Counted from the stretch's first letter, positions 47,708 through 57,282 are shown. The stretch: 64,000 bases of DNA from Devriesea agamarum (GCF_900070355.1 NZ_LN849456.1:372001-436000); one strand, 5' to 3'. A program made the numbers and translations. Notes: generated by a model from the letters alone, not told the origin.

Positions 47708-49141
47708 ATGTCTAAGAAATCGACATTCGCAGTTAACTGGGTGATGGTGATCAAGGTTGTGGTGATACTTGCCGTAACGATCGCTATATTCTTTATTCCG
47801 CCGCAGGGGGTTAATCCACGCGGAATGCATATGCTGGCCATTTTTATTGGAACGATCCTTGGTCTCATTTTGCAGCCGCTACCGACAGCGTCGGTGTCAC
47901 TGATCGGGCTGGCAGCAGCGATGGTGACCGGCACCATGCACGTGAAAGGTGAAGCGCTATCCGGCTTCAGCAATTCATCAGTGTGGTTAATTGTGGCCGC
48001 ATTCTTTATTGCGGAGGGATTCTTGGTCACCGGGTTGGGTCGACGAATCGCTCTGCTGTTCATTAGAGTGCTCGGTCGCTCCACGCTCGGGCTCGCCTAC
48101 GGAATGGCCCTCACCGATCTTGTGCTTGCACCGGCAACCCCGTCGAATACGGCCCGCGCAGGCGGGGTGGTGTACCCAATCATCGCATCGCTCAGTCGTG
48201 AACAGGGCTCAACCCCCGAATCTGACGAGTCGCGGCGGCGAGTCGGCTCCTACCTTTCGATGACCGCGGTGCAAGTCAATGCAGTCACCGCGGCAATGTT
48301 CGTGACGGCTATGGCAGGGAACCCTATTGCCAAAGCCGCTGCGGCAAAAGCCGGAATTGATATTTCGTGGGGAACCTGGACTTTAGCCGCGCTCGTCCCC
48401 GGATTAGTGCTCATTGGTTTGGTTCCGTTGGTGATGCGATGGATCTATAAACCGACTCTTCTGAAAACTCCCGATGCGCCTCGAGTTGCTCGTGAGGAAC
48501 TAGTAAAACTCGGTCGGATGAGCGGGGGAGAATGGGTGATGGCCGGAACTTTTGTGCTGCTACTCGTGCTATGGATTTTCTCGGCTCAGTTGCATATCGC
48601 GGCCACCGCATCGGCATTTCTCGGAATCGGTATTTTGCTGATAACCAGGGTTCTCAGCTGGAGGAATCTAGCTGCCAACGCCTCGGCCTGGAGCACACTT
48701 ATATTTTTTGCGGTTCTCGTGGGCATGGCCAACCAACTCAATAAACTGGGCGTGATCGGATGGCTGGGACGCACCGTGGCAGCATCCATTCACGGTCTAC
48801 CATGGATGCTTGCCTTCGCCATCTTGTGCATTGTGTACTTCTACGCGCACTACCTCTTCGCCTCGAATACCGCCCAGATCGTTGCGATGTACGCAGTTTT
48901 CCTCAGTGCCGCGGTGGCGGTAGGAACCCCGGCACTCTTCGCCGCGCTGATCTTTGGTTTCATCGGGAACCTCTTCGGCGGCCTCACCCACTACGCCTCC
49001 GGACCTGCTGGCGTGATTTACGGATCCGGGTTCGTAAAAACGACGGAGTGGTTCCGAGTCGGCTTCCTCATGAGCATCGTGTTTATCGCGGTGTGGGCCG
49101 TGGTCGGGGGCTTGTGGATGAAGCTCTTAGGGATGTGGTGA
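47708..49141 (+). CDS. DASS-family dicarboxylate/anion symporter
   Basis: A 477-residue membrane protein of the divalent-anion:sodium symporter family (CitT/SodiT1-like). It shows about twelve helices, the family SNT-type motif in APATPSNTARAGGV (near 137-150) and again HYLFASNTAQIVAMYAVFL near 385-400. Plant and bacterial relatives move 2-oxoglutarate, malate, succinate or tartrate. GAGGAG precedes the ATG by 11 bases. It is convergent with sdhCAB across a shared terminator, which fits but does not prove a role in C4-dicarboxylate supply. Confidence 0.9.
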   Translation: MSKKSTFAVNWVMVIKVVVILAVTIAIFFIPPQGVNPRGMHMLAIFIGTILGLILQPLPTASVSLIGLAAAMVTGTMHVKGEALSGFSNSSVWLIVAAFFIAEGFLVTGLGRRIALLFIRVLGRSTLGLAYGMALTDLVLAPATPSNTARAGGVVYPIIASLSREQGSTPESDESRRRVGSYLSMTAVQVNAVTAAMFVTAMAGNPIAKAAAAKAGIDISWGTWTLAALVPGLVLIGLVPLVMRWIYKPTLLKTPDAPRVAREELVKLGRMSGGEWVMAGTFVLLLVLWIFSAQLHIAATASAFLGIGILLITRVLSWRNLAANASAWSTLIFFAVLVGMANQLNKLGVIGWLGRTVAASIHGLPWMLAFAILCIVYFYAHYLFASNTAQIVAMYAVFLSAAVAVGTPALFAALIFGFIGNLFGGLTHYASGPAGVIYGSGFVKTTEWFRVGFLMSIVFIAVWAVVGGLWMKLLGMW

Positions 49142-49147
49142 ATCCGC

Positions 49148-49261
49148 AGACCGCATCAGTTGAGATGGACCCGAACAGCCGAGAAGGATCTGAATAGCTG
49201 AGAAGGACCAGAACAGTCGAGGAGGATCTGGACATTCGAGATGGACTGTAACAGCTGACAA
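49148..49261. repeat. Degenerate 19-bp tandem repeat
   Basis: Six units of 19 bases follow the DASS stop codon, at 49148, 49167, 49186, 49205, 49224 and 49243. The consensus is close to GGAYCNGAACAGYYGAGAA; unit 1 and unit 2 differ at five positions. The reverse complement shares a CTCGGCTGT core with the 18-bp array near 16 kb. Confidence 0.75.
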
Positions 49262-49265
49262 AAAG

Positions 49266-49299
49266 GGGGGGACGCCGAGATGTCGATCGGCGTCCCCCC
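49266..49299. terminator. Bidirectional terminator between DASS and sdhB
   Basis: GGGGGGACGCCGA and TCGGCGTCCCCCC form a perfect 13-pair stem with an eight-base loop, flanked by an A-run on the left and TT on the right, suitable for both converging transcripts. Confidence 0.85.
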
Positions 49300-49331
49300 T
49301 TATGTCTTAGACGGCAAGCCGCCCACCCGAC

Positions 49332-50081
49332 CTAATCATCTTTATGGCGCAGCACACGACGCAAGCGTTCCCGGTTGACTGCGGCGACCGCACTGAGCGG
49401 GATGCCTGCCGGGCAGACTGGAACGCATTCGCCGTAGACGGAGCAGGGACCGAACTCGGCCTCCAGCTCATCTCCAATCGCTTGTGCCCGGCGGCCGCGT
49501 TCCTGTTTGGCATTGGGGAAGAAAGTCAGATGCATAAGTTTGGATCCGGCAAACAGGTTTGCGGCTCCATTTGGACAGGCCGCTACGCATGCGCCGCAGC
49601 CGATGCAGGCGGCAAAATCGAGACCAAGTTCCGCCTCGTCATGGGTGATGGGCACGCTATCGGCGTCGGCTGCGGTTCCCGCGTCTACGGCAACATGCCC
49701 GCCCGCCGCAATGACTCGATCTAAGGCAGAACGATCCACGGCGAGGTCACGCACAACCGGGAATGCCGCCGAGCGGAACGGTTCAATCCGCACGTGGTCA
49801 CTGCCTAAACTGCGCACATGCTGTTTGCATGAGGGAGTGTTTGGAACCGGACCATGCGGAACACCATCCACGGTGACGCCGCAGGTTCCACAGATCCCTT
49901 CGCGGCAGTCAGAATCGAAGACCACAGGTTCATGCCCATCGGACACCAACTGTTCGTTGAGCCGGTCAAGTAGCTCCAGCAGCGACATGTCATCGCTGGC
50001 GTCATCCACCCGATAGGTTTCAAAATGGCCGTTACTGGACGATGTTTGCCGCCAGATGTCGAGCGTAAGAGTCCTGGTCAT
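49332..50081 (-). CDS. sdhB: Succinate dehydrogenase/fumarate reductase iron-sulfur subunit
   Basis: This 249-residue subunit passes electrons from the flavoprotein to quinone. The [2Fe-2S] cysteines are in SDCREGICGTCGV and NTPSCKQHV, the [4Fe-4S] in CIGCGACVAACPNGA and the [3Fe-4S] set in CSVYGECVPVCPAGI. Its ATG overlaps the sdhA stop. With sdhC and sdhA it makes the SdhCAB complex; the order and the single cytochrome b subunit match actinobacterial menaquinone-linked enzymes of the Corynebacterium/Bacillus type. Confidence 0.95.
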   Translation of the reverse strand: MTRTLTLDIWRQTSSSNGHFETYRVDDASDDMSLLELLDRLNEQLVSDGHEPVVFDSDCREGICGTCGVTVDGVPHGPVPNTPSCKQHVRSLGSDHVRIEPFRSAAFPVVRDLAVDRSALDRVIAAGGHVAVDAGTAADADSVPITHDEAELGLDFAACIGCGACVAACPNGAANLFAGSKLMHLTFFPNAKQERGRRAQAIGDELEAEFGPCSVYGECVPVCPAGIPLSAVAAVNRERLRRVLRHKDD

Positions 50082-52042
50082 GCGTAGTTCCTCGTCTGCA
50101 GTGGGACGGCTGTGAAAGTGAGTGGTTCAGCGTGCCGAATCAAACGGTCGGGTGCATGTTCCCACGCAGATACAAAGCACCACTCCTCATCATTGCGAAG
50201 TGCTTCACCCGAGTCGGTTTGATGCTCAGCCCGGAAATGTGCGCCGCAGGACTCATCGCGGTCCAATGCGTCAACGCACATCAGATGAGCGAGGTCGAGG
50301 TAATCGGCCACTCGGCCGGCACGTTCAAGTTCCTGGTTGAGGCGATCCCCGGAGCCGATCACCTTGACCTGCGACGCATACGATGCCCGCAACTCCTCGA
50401 TCTCCTCGATTGCCTGGATGAGTCCGTCGGCCGTGCGAGTAACGCCGCAACCGCGATAGAGGATGTCTCCGAGCTCACGATGAATAGAGTCGGGGGAGCG
50501 GGTTCCTCCCGGAGCAAGAAACGCGTCGATCTGCTGCTGAACGTCCGAGAGCGCCGCGAGCACAGCGGGGTGGTCCTCGTCGAGAACTGATTCCCCGAGG
50601 TGGCCGGCGAGATAATTGGGCACGCTGTACGGGAGCGTGAACCATCCGTCCACGCATGCGGACAGCAGTGAGTTTGCACCCAGACGATTTGCGCCATGAT
50701 AGGACCAGCTCGCTTCACCACCGACGAACAAGCCGTCGAGGTTCGACATTTGGTCGTAGTCCGTCCACAGGCCGCCCATGGCGAAATGCGCTCCCGGAGC
50801 GATGCGCATAGGCACCGAGTACGGATCGTCGCCGGTTGCGTTCTCGTACATTTCGAGTAGGTTGCCGTAGCGCTCAGTGATGACATTTTTACCGAGCCGC
50901 TGGACCGCCTGCGTGAGATCCAAGTACACGCTGTTGCGCAGAGGCCCCACGCCTCGGCCCGCATCAATTTCATGCCGGGCGGCCCGTGAGGCGACATCGC
51001 GCGGTGTCAGATTTCCAAATGCCGGATAGCGACGTTCCAGGTAGTAATCGCGATCCTGTTCTGGGATGTCGTGCGGAGCTCTGGTATCACCAGGCTTCTT
51101 CGGCACCCAGATCCGACCGTCATTGCGCAGTGATTCGCTCATCAAAATCGTTTTGGATTGCCACGGTGAGCTAATCGGCAACGCGGTCGGATGGAACTGA
51201 ATGAACGACGGGGATGCGAACAGTGCGCCCCGTCGGTGGGCGCGAAAGGCCGCTGTGACATTGGAGTTTTTCGCCAAGGTGGATTTGGCGAAAACGTTGC
51301 CGTAGCCGCCGGAGGCAATCACCACCGCGTGAGCGGTCACCGGATAGATGCGCCCGGTCAGCAGGTCCCGCACGATAATTCCGCGGGCTCGACCGTCGGT
51401 AACGATCAGATCCAGCATCTCCGTGCGGGTATGAAGCGTCACGGTGCCGCGCGACACCTGCCGTTGCAATGCCTGCGAGGCTGCAAGCTGTAGCTGCTGA
51501 CCGGTCTGACCTCGGGTGTAGTACGTGCGGGACACCTGGACGCCGCCGAAAGACCGGGTGGCGAGCTGACCGCCGTATTCCCGGGCGAAGGGTGCCCCAA
51601 TTGCCGCCATATGGTCGATCACGCGACAGGATTCTTGGGCCAGCCGAAATGCATCGGCTTCCCGGCCTCTGAAGTCGCCACCTTTAACGGTGTCTTTGAC
51701 GAATCGTTCCAGTGAATCGTTATCCACTTTGCGAGCCCGCGACGCGTTGATCCCACCCTGAGCGGCCACGCTGTGGGCGCGACGCGGCGAATCGTGGAAG
51801 GTGAAGGAGTCAACCTGGTAACCGAGCTCGCCCAGTGCGGCTGCGCAGCCCGCCCCTGCCAGTCCGGTGCCGATCACCAGTACCCGAAACTTTCGGCGGT
51901 TTGCCGGAGAGACCAGACGGTACTCGAACCGGCGACGATCCCATGCTGTGACGGGGTCACCGGTCGGTACGTGGCCATCCAGTTCACCGCCGAGGGCTCG
52001 GTATTGCGATAGCTGATCCGTCATTGACTGCATGTCACTCAT
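50078..52042 (-). CDS. sdhA: Succinate dehydrogenase/fumarate reductase flavoprotein subunit
   Basis: This 654-residue subunit binds FAD covalently and oxidises succinate to fumarate. Seen are the dinucleotide motif VIGTGLAGAGCAAALGELG (about residues 55-73), the FAD-linking His in RAHSVAAQGGINAS, the catalytic region SFIQFHPTALP, and GGLWTDYDQMSNLDGLFVGGEA (in part) near 415. Length and class match the type in Bacillus and Corynebacterium. It overlaps sdhC and sdhB by four bases each. Confidence 0.95.
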   Translation of the reverse strand: MSDMQSMTDQLSQYRALGGELDGHVPTGDPVTAWDRRRFEYRLVSPANRRKFRVLVIGTGLAGAGCAAALGELGYQVDSFTFHDSPRRAHSVAAQGGINASRARKVDNDSLERFVKDTVKGGDFRGREADAFRLAQESCRVIDHMAAIGAPFAREYGGQLATRSFGGVQVSRTYYTRGQTGQQLQLAASQALQRQVSRGTVTLHTRTEMLDLIVTDGRARGIIVRDLLTGRIYPVTAHAVVIASGGYGNVFAKSTLAKNSNVTAAFRAHRRGALFASPSFIQFHPTALPISSPWQSKTILMSESLRNDGRIWVPKKPGDTRAPHDIPEQDRDYYLERRYPAFGNLTPRDVASRAARHEIDAGRGVGPLRNSVYLDLTQAVQRLGKNVITERYGNLLEMYENATGDDPYSVPMRIAPGAHFAMGGLWTDYDQMSNLDGLFVGGEASWSYHGANRLGANSLLSACVDGWFTLPYSVPNYLAGHLGESVLDEDHPAVLAALSDVQQQIDAFLAPGGTRSPDSIHRELGDILYRGCGVTRTADGLIQAIEEIEELRASYASQVKVIGSGDRLNQELERAGRVADYLDLAHLMCVDALDRDESCGAHFRAEHQTDSGEALRNDEEWCFVSAWEHAPDRLIRHAEPLTFTAVPLQTRNYA

Positions 52043-52764
52043 TGCAACACCCCTAGCAAAACGAATACCGGAATCGACGCGTTCGCGATCATCACCAGCA
52101 CAGCTACCGCACCCGAGACCACGAGGGCCACCTGGCGGGTCCGCTGACCGGTCACGCCGAGGTCGTGCGCCGCGGTCCAGATCCCGTGGGAAATGTGCGC
52201 GGCAAGGATGACCATGGCGAGGATGTAAAACGCCGCCGGCAAAGGCCTTTGGAAACTCGCAATTAAGTTTTCGTAGGCGTAGCTCTGGGCTGTTGTCGCA
52301 TGTTCAAACCCGCTGCTTGCAAACGGGTGAGTGCCCGTGGTCAGATCGAGAATGTGGAAGATGATGAACGCTAAGAGCACAATGCCGGTGACCAGCATCG
52401 TCCGCGCGGTAAATGACCTCAACCCCATGTTTTTACGGCGGTGCGGACCACGCGCCTTGCGAGCCCGCGCCGCGAGCACCACCGAGCACCCAACATGCGC
52501 GATCAAGCAGAGCAGGAGCACCACCCGCATAATCCACAGCAGAGCTTCGTAGGGTAGCAACGGCTCAAGCCCTGCGCGCAACCAATGCGCATAGGCGTTG
52601 AAATCATCGGGGCCTAGAAACACCTTCAGATTGCCGATCATGTGGACGAACACGAATGCTGCAAAAATCAGCCCCGTTATCGCCATGATCGTTTTGCACG
52701 CGAAATTAGAAAGTCGCGCCCGCCCCTTCGCAGACCCGGCTGTATCCTGCGTCACAGCTGCCAT
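52039..52764 (-). CDS. sdhC: Succinate dehydrogenase cytochrome b subunit
   Basis: A 241-residue membrane anchor with five helices, of the b558 type that carries heme and the quinone site. Candidate heme-ligand histidines lie in FVFVHMIGNLKVF (about residue 41), LIAHVGCSVV, FIIFHILDLTTG and LAAHISHGIWTA, matching the di-heme pattern. It is first in the sdhCAB operon. Confidence 0.93.
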   Translation of the reverse strand: MAAVTQDTAGSAKGRARLSNFACKTIMAITGLIFAAFVFVHMIGNLKVFLGPDDFNAYAHWLRAGLEPLLPYEALLWIMRVVLLLCLIAHVGCSVVLAARARKARGPHRRKNMGLRSFTARTMLVTGIVLLAFIIFHILDLTTGTHPFASSGFEHATTAQSYAYENLIASFQRPLPAAFYILAMVILAAHISHGIWTAAHDLGVTGQRTRQVALVVSGAVAVLVMIANASIPVFVLLGVLQ

Positions 52765-52855
52765 GTGCCGAGCCTACGCCCGTTCGACATCTCATGCCGG
52801 GACCTTTGGGTAGAAGGTCACGGGGCCGGGGTGTAGAGGCAGAGCTGTTCGGTGT

Positions 52856-54406
52856 CTATCCCATGTCCGAAGTGTTTTTAGCGAGTCTGTGAATGCTGGC
52901 TGCGCTGAAGATCGCTGTTGCGAGCACGGCTATGACCAGTGTCAACAGGAGGCTAGGGTCGGTGAGGTTCGCGGCCCAGCTCCACGGGACAAACAACCCA
53001 ACCTGATGCCGGAGCGCCTGGTTTCCTCCAACCAGCAGACCCGCGATGGTCCCCGCAACCGTGATCATAAGAGTGAGAAGTGTTCCGGCGGTAGACATGA
53101 GCCAGGTGCTGAAGCTCAGCAGCATCATGCCGAATATCGAAAGCGCCGCGATAGCGCGCAGGAGCCCGCCTATGGTCGGCGTGAGACCGTACGCCGCAAG
53201 TACGGATCCGATCACCGCAAGAACAACGATTCCCCCCTCAATTGTGATCAGTCGCAAAGCATGGGTTGTGACCGACGGTGCACGAGTGGCGACCGCCCGC
53301 ATCCCGCCTTGCCAGCGAGAAATGGCGATGGTCGGCAAAATGCCGCACCCAAGGGGAAGAATAAACAGACCGAACACCAATACCGTGTTGTCAGGTGTGA
53401 GATATAGGCGCAGCCATGCGATCACGGCGATGCAGGCAACTACGAGAACTCCGATCCCGGAGCGCCGAAGCGCCGCACCGCAGACCGAACGCCCGCATGG
53501 AATGGTGATCCGCGAGACACGTGCTGATGCTGATCCACGTTCCCGATAGTTAGCCGGGGGTATGCGTCGCCCGTTGCGATGGGGGATTGCCGCACGACGC
53601 ATCCTGTGCTCTGACCACCTTGCTAGCGCCACGCGAACGAAGCATAAGAGAAGTCCAATCGCGATGGACAAGGCTATCGCCCACCCCGTCCCCGACACGG
53701 GTTCTCCACCGAGCGCCGTGCCATTCGCATGCGTTCCCAGGAGCGTAAGAGTAGGCCTGATCAGCCAAGCTGACGGCACAAATGGCCACACAGAGGTTTC
53801 GGCCGTGAGCACACCACTGATGACAACGATGAGAGCTGTCACAACAGCTGCGGCTGGGCCAGCAGCTTCAGTAACCAGCCTCAGGCAAACGATATATCCG
53901 ACGGCTGCTGCTAAGCAGATCGCAGTGAGTGCCAACATGTCCCGTACGGGATCGAGGATGCTGCCGAGTGATAAACCTGTGAGGATCCAATAGCACAGTA
54001 GCGCTGTCAGAAAATGCGTGAGATACAGGACGAGCGTCCACCACAGGAGAATCAGCGACCCGGCTGCTGACTTCAGCGAGGGATCAACGGCCCGCACAGA
54101 TAAGACGCGGGCAGAATTTCTTTCGACGATGCAGATATAGGCCGCGACGGCCGCGAGAAATCCGGGACCAATCGCGACGACCCACATGTTTTGGTGAGCT
54201 AGAACCCTCTCCCATGAGACTGGTCCCGACAACACCAGCAGGCCCATCGTGAGACCAGAGATAATTAGCGCCACGGCCCCCGCGGCCCAAATGGGGGATC
54301 GCAACCAGACACTAAACCAAGCGGAGACGACAGCAGAAGCGCGAGCGGAGGCAGCGACAGTGCCCTGTGCGCCGCAGTCCATGTCCTTTGACCTGACGGA
54401 GCTCAT
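52856..54406 (-). CDS. ABC transporter permease, ABC-2-like
   Basis: A 516-residue membrane protein with about twelve hydrophobic segments in two similar halves. Residues ~265-310 form an Arg-rich cytoplasmic loop between them. It has no recognised signature beyond the ABC-2-like plan and is assigned from its overlap (ATGA) with the upstream ATPase gene. Pairs of this type export peptides, antibiotics or lipids; no immunity or bacteriocin genes are next to it. Confidence 0.7.
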   Translation of the reverse strand: MSSVRSKDMDCGAQGTVAASARASAVVSAWFSVWLRSPIWAAGAVALIISGLTMGLLVLSGPVSWERVLAHQNMWVVAIGPGFLAAVAAYICIVERNSARVLSVRAVDPSLKSAAGSLILLWWTLVLYLTHFLTALLCYWILTGLSLGSILDPVRDMLALTAICLAAAVGYIVCLRLVTEAAGPAAAVVTALIVVISGVLTAETSVWPFVPSAWLIRPTLTLLGTHANGTALGGEPVSGTGWAIALSIAIGLLLCFVRVALARWSEHRMRRAAIPHRNGRRIPPANYRERGSASARVSRITIPCGRSVCGAALRRSGIGVLVVACIAVIAWLRLYLTPDNTVLVFGLFILPLGCGILPTIAISRWQGGMRAVATRAPSVTTHALRLITIEGGIVVLAVIGSVLAAYGLTPTIGGLLRAIAALSIFGMMLLSFSTWLMSTAGTLLTLMITVAGTIAGLLVGGNQALRHQVGLFVPWSWAANLTDPSLLLTLVIAVLATAIFSAASIHRLAKNTSDMG

Positions 54407-55101
54407 GCGAGCACTCCTGACGTCGCCGCAAAATATGCGCGCTCCAGGTCACCGTCTGGCGCGAAATTCACCAATAAACCTGAATATGCGGTTTGGCCGG
54501 AGACAATGCAGGTAATCTGGTCGGCAACCGCAGCAACTTCGCTGAGCACGTGGGAAGAGAACAACACCGTCCGACCGCTGCGCCCGAGCGCTTTAACTAA
54601 CTCGCGCACCTCCCGAACCCCTTCTGGATCTAGACCATTTTGCGGCTCATCGAGAATCACGAGTTCCGGGTCTCCGAGTAGAGCAATCGCGGTTGCTAGA
54701 CGACTTCGCATCCCCGTGGAGAACTTGCGGGTGCGACGGTGTTGAACCGATGTCAAACCAGTAACCTCTAGGGCTTTCTCAATGGCCCCGCCACCGACGC
54801 CGATCAACTTCGCGTGCACGGCGAGATTCTGTCGGGCACTGAGGTGAGCGTAGAAGCTGGGACCGTCAACCGACGCTCCAATTCGCGCCAGTGCTGCCCG
54901 CTTCCACGGCTCACCAAATAGCGTCACCGTTCCCGACTCCGGGGGTAGAAGCCCCAGAAGTGTACGCAACGTCGTCGACTTTCCGGCGCCATTCGGGCCC
55001 AGCAAACCCGTGACGGTTCCCGGCTGCATCGTAAGATCCACACCGCGAAGAACCTGCTGGCGTCCGCGGCGTCTCCATATCTGCCTCATCTCCACGATCA
55101 C
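54403..55101 (-). CDS. ABC transporter ATPase (BcrA-like exporter type)
   Basis: A 232-residue ATPase with Walker A GLLGPNGAGKSTTLRTLLG near residue 29, the signature in FSTGMRSRLATA, where SxGM replaces the usual SGGQ as in BcrA-type exporters, Walker B ELVILDEPQNGLDP and the switch His in LFSSHVLSEV. The start is taken as GTG 55101; the frame extends to 55167 but upstream residues do not fit. It is divergent from a two-component system, an arrangement seen in antimicrobial-resistance exporters. Confidence 0.88.
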   Translation of the reverse strand: MIVEMRQIWRRRGRQQVLRGVDLTMQPGTVTGLLGPNGAGKSTTLRTLLGLLPPESGTVTLFGEPWKRAALARIGASVDGPSFYAHLSARQNLAVHAKLIGVGGGAIEKALEVTGLTSVQHRRTRKFSTGMRSRLATAIALLGDPELVILDEPQNGLDPEGVREVRELVKALGRSGRTVLFSSHVLSEVAAVADQITCIVSGQTAYSGLLVNFAPDGDLERAYFAATSGVLA

Positions 55102-55176
55102 ACGGTCAATTGTTCTACCACCAGCACAAACACACATCCATCGACCGTGCCAGTATCGGTAGGGCACCGCTCATCC

Positions 55177-55221
55177 TTCGATAGGAGGAGGTGGGTTACG
55201 AGCAGGTATCCTCCCATCGAA
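55177..55221. promoter_or_regulatory. Inverted repeat in the ABC/two-component divergent region
   Basis: TTCGATAGGAGGA (55177-55189) and TCCTCCCATCGAA (55209-55221) match at 12 of 13 pairs over 19 bases. It lies between the divergent genes and is a candidate site for the response regulator. Confidence 0.45.
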
Positions 55222-55354
55222 CCAGTGATGTTCGATGTGGGTATTCCTGGTAGTTGTCGTTGATAATCTCGGACGTGGTCTTGGCGCCGCGAGGAGCTCT
55301 CACGATGATCACGAAGTGCGCATGAGCGAGTACGGCAGGGTGGTGAGCTAAACA

Positions 55355-56560
55355 GTGATGGCAGGACGAGAACTGTGTGCGGCCATGCGGCGCACCATGC
55401 CGGCGGACCGCGTGCTCGCGGGCTTCGGACTGTTGATCGCGGGGCTGTATTGGGTGATAGCACTGAGCCCGGATTCCCACTCGCAGGATTTGGTCGATGT
55501 GGTCATGGCGATTGTGAACACCGGGCTCGCAATCTGCCTTCTTATCCGCAATGTCTTTCCGATTTCGGTCGCGGTTGCCACCGGGATTTGGCTAGCAATT
55601 ATGGCCGGCACCGACTTGCTGACCGTATCCCCTTTAAGCACCTCTCCGCTGCTCATCACCGCTCCACTAGTGCTGCTGACTCTCACCAGATACGCACCGT
55701 CTCATGTCCCGGGAATTATCGCGCTCGTGATCGGTGTGGTCGGAAGCCTTATCAGTCCTGTCGTGCAGAGCGCGGTGGCGCCGGGATGGGCATATGCCGC
55801 GCATGTTGCTGTCCTCGCTGTTGCGTATCTGTGGGGCCGTTGGCGCAGACAGGAGTCAGAATTTCGCGAACGCGAACTGGAAGCGAACGCGGAGCTTGCG
55901 AGGGCGGAGGAACGAAACCGACTCATCGCAGAGCTTCACGATATTCTCGGCCACAGCCTCACTGTGATCTATGCACAGGCCAATGCGCAGGTTGCCCGCA
56001 ACAGTTCCGACCCGGACACTCGAGAATCCCTCCGTGCGATACGAGATGTCTCGAAGTCAGCTTTGGGTGACCTGAGATCGCTCGTGGGGTCAACCGCCTC
56101 AACTGCCGATTCTCCACCGACTTCTCCGCCAACCGGGATAGTCCAGATCCCGAATCTGCTCACATCGGCTCGGATGAGCGGGATTGAGATCAGGGCCCAG
56201 ATTCCCGATGGACCTGGGCTCTTGGAGTTGAATAAAGAAATCTCTCCCCGGACGAGTCTTACTATTACTCGATGCGTCCAAGAAGGACTCACCAACGTTC
56301 TGAGGCACGGTGATTCAGCCCATGGCATCGATATTGAGTTATCTCGAGACTCGCGCCAGATAGCACTGCGTATTAGCAACGCCATTCCTCAGCATCACCG
56401 AGAGCGCCCTGGGTCCTCTGGTCTGGGTCTAAAAAATCTCCGGGCGCGGGTGACTGCGCTCGGAGGGCATATCGAGATCGGACAGGCCGAGCGTAATCAG
56501 CGGATGTTTGAGATGAAGGTTTATCTGCCTCTCGAGGGTGCAAGCTACGGTAAGAGCTAA
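55355..56560 (+). CDS. Sensor histidine kinase (NarL-system, HisKA_3)
   Basis: A 401-residue membrane kinase. Six hydrophobic segments fill residues ~20-165, then a coiled linker (REREL and following) leads to the phosphoacceptor motif AELHDILGHSLTV near His197, and an HATPase domain ends with SGLGLKNLRARVTALGGHIE (about 355-374). The large membrane part and lack of a big external loop suggest intramembrane sensing. It is ten bases before the response regulator and divergent from the ABC exporter, the probable regulated target. Confidence 0.92.
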   Translation: MMAGRELCAAMRRTMPADRVLAGFGLLIAGLYWVIALSPDSHSQDLVDVVMAIVNTGLAICLLIRNVFPISVAVATGIWLAIMAGTDLLTVSPLSTSPLLITAPLVLLTLTRYAPSHVPGIIALVIGVVGSLISPVVQSAVAPGWAYAAHVAVLAVAYLWGRWRRQESEFRERELEANAELARAEERNRLIAELHDILGHSLTVIYAQANAQVARNSSDPDTRESLRAIRDVSKSALGDLRSLVGSTASTADSPPTSPPTGIVQIPNLLTSARMSGIEIRAQIPDGPGLLELNKEISPRTSLTITRCVQEGLTNVLRHGDSAHGIDIELSRDSRQIALRISNAIPQHHRERPGSSGLGLKNLRARVTALGGHIEIGQAERNQRMFEMKVYLPLEGASYGKS

Positions 56561-56569
56561 GGAGGCGTC

Positions 56570-57274
56570 GTGCCGATACGCGTTGGAATTGTCGATGATC
56601 AGTCCTTGCTCGTGTCCGCATTCGCTGCTCTCGTCGAGACAGCGTCAGATATGACCGTGGTGGCGACAGCACTCAGTGGCGCGGAAGCGCTTGAGATCGT
56701 CTCGACCACTGATATCGATGTGCTCCTCATGGACGTAAAAATGCCGGATATGAGCGGACTGGACATCACTCGCGTCATCGCCGCCCGGGCCGATAGACCT
56801 CGCATCCTCATGTTGACGACTTTCAACATCAATGAATATGTGACTGAAGCCCTCCGATCCGGTGCGCGCGGATTTATCTTTAAAGACGCCAACTCCGAGG
56901 AGTTTCTTGACGCCATCCGAAGTGTCCACGCTGGACGGATGGTTCTTGCGAATGAAGCTGCGCATCATGTGGCGGAAGCGCTAAGAGTAAGACCTGATGG
57001 AGTCGGGGCCGAGGATGCAACCTCCAAACCGCAGACCCATTCCGGCGCCGAACGGGGTGTCTCAGTGGATACGGCTTTGAGGGATCTGAGGGTGCGACTG
57101 ACCCCGAGAGAGCAGCAGGTCCTCGTTTTGGTTGGCAAAGGTCGCACTAACCCGGAAATTGCGAGGGAGCTATTCATTGCCGAGACCACGGTGAAGTCCC
57201 ATGTAAGCAGCCTGCTATCAAAACTGGGATGCCGTGATCGGGTAGGGCTTGCCGTTCTCGTAAACCGGCGTTAA
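56570..57274 (+). CDS. NarL/LuxR-family response regulator
   Basis: A 234-residue regulator. The receiver domain has IVDDQSLL near residue 7, the phosphoacceptor Asp in LLMDVKMPD (about Asp54) and GARGFIFKD; a LuxR-type helix-turn-helix is at the C-terminus (LTPREQQVLVLVGKG, ETTVKSHVSSLLSKLG). A linker of about 45 residues between the domains is longer than usual. The GTG start has AAGGAGG. Confidence 0.94.
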   Translation: MPIRVGIVDDQSLLVSAFAALVETASDMTVVATALSGAEALEIVSTTDIDVLLMDVKMPDMSGLDITRVIAARADRPRILMLTTFNINEYVTEALRSGARGFIFKDANSEEFLDAIRSVHAGRMVLANEAAHHVAEALRVRPDGVGAEDATSKPQTHSGAERGVSVDTALRDLRVRLTPREQQVLVLVGKGRTNPEIARELFIAETTVKSHVSSLLSKLGCRDRVGLAVLVNRR

Positions 57275-57282
57275 GTGCAGCA

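Noticed and set aside
49148-49261. 19-bp repeats as a CRISPR array or an iteron origin
   Set aside because: There are no spacers, no cas genes, no replication-initiator gene and the units are strongly diverged.
55168-55354. Bacteriocin or lantibiotic precursor gene near the BcrA-like exporter
   Set aside because: No short frame with a leader-like and Cys/Ser/Thr-rich core was found in the gap.
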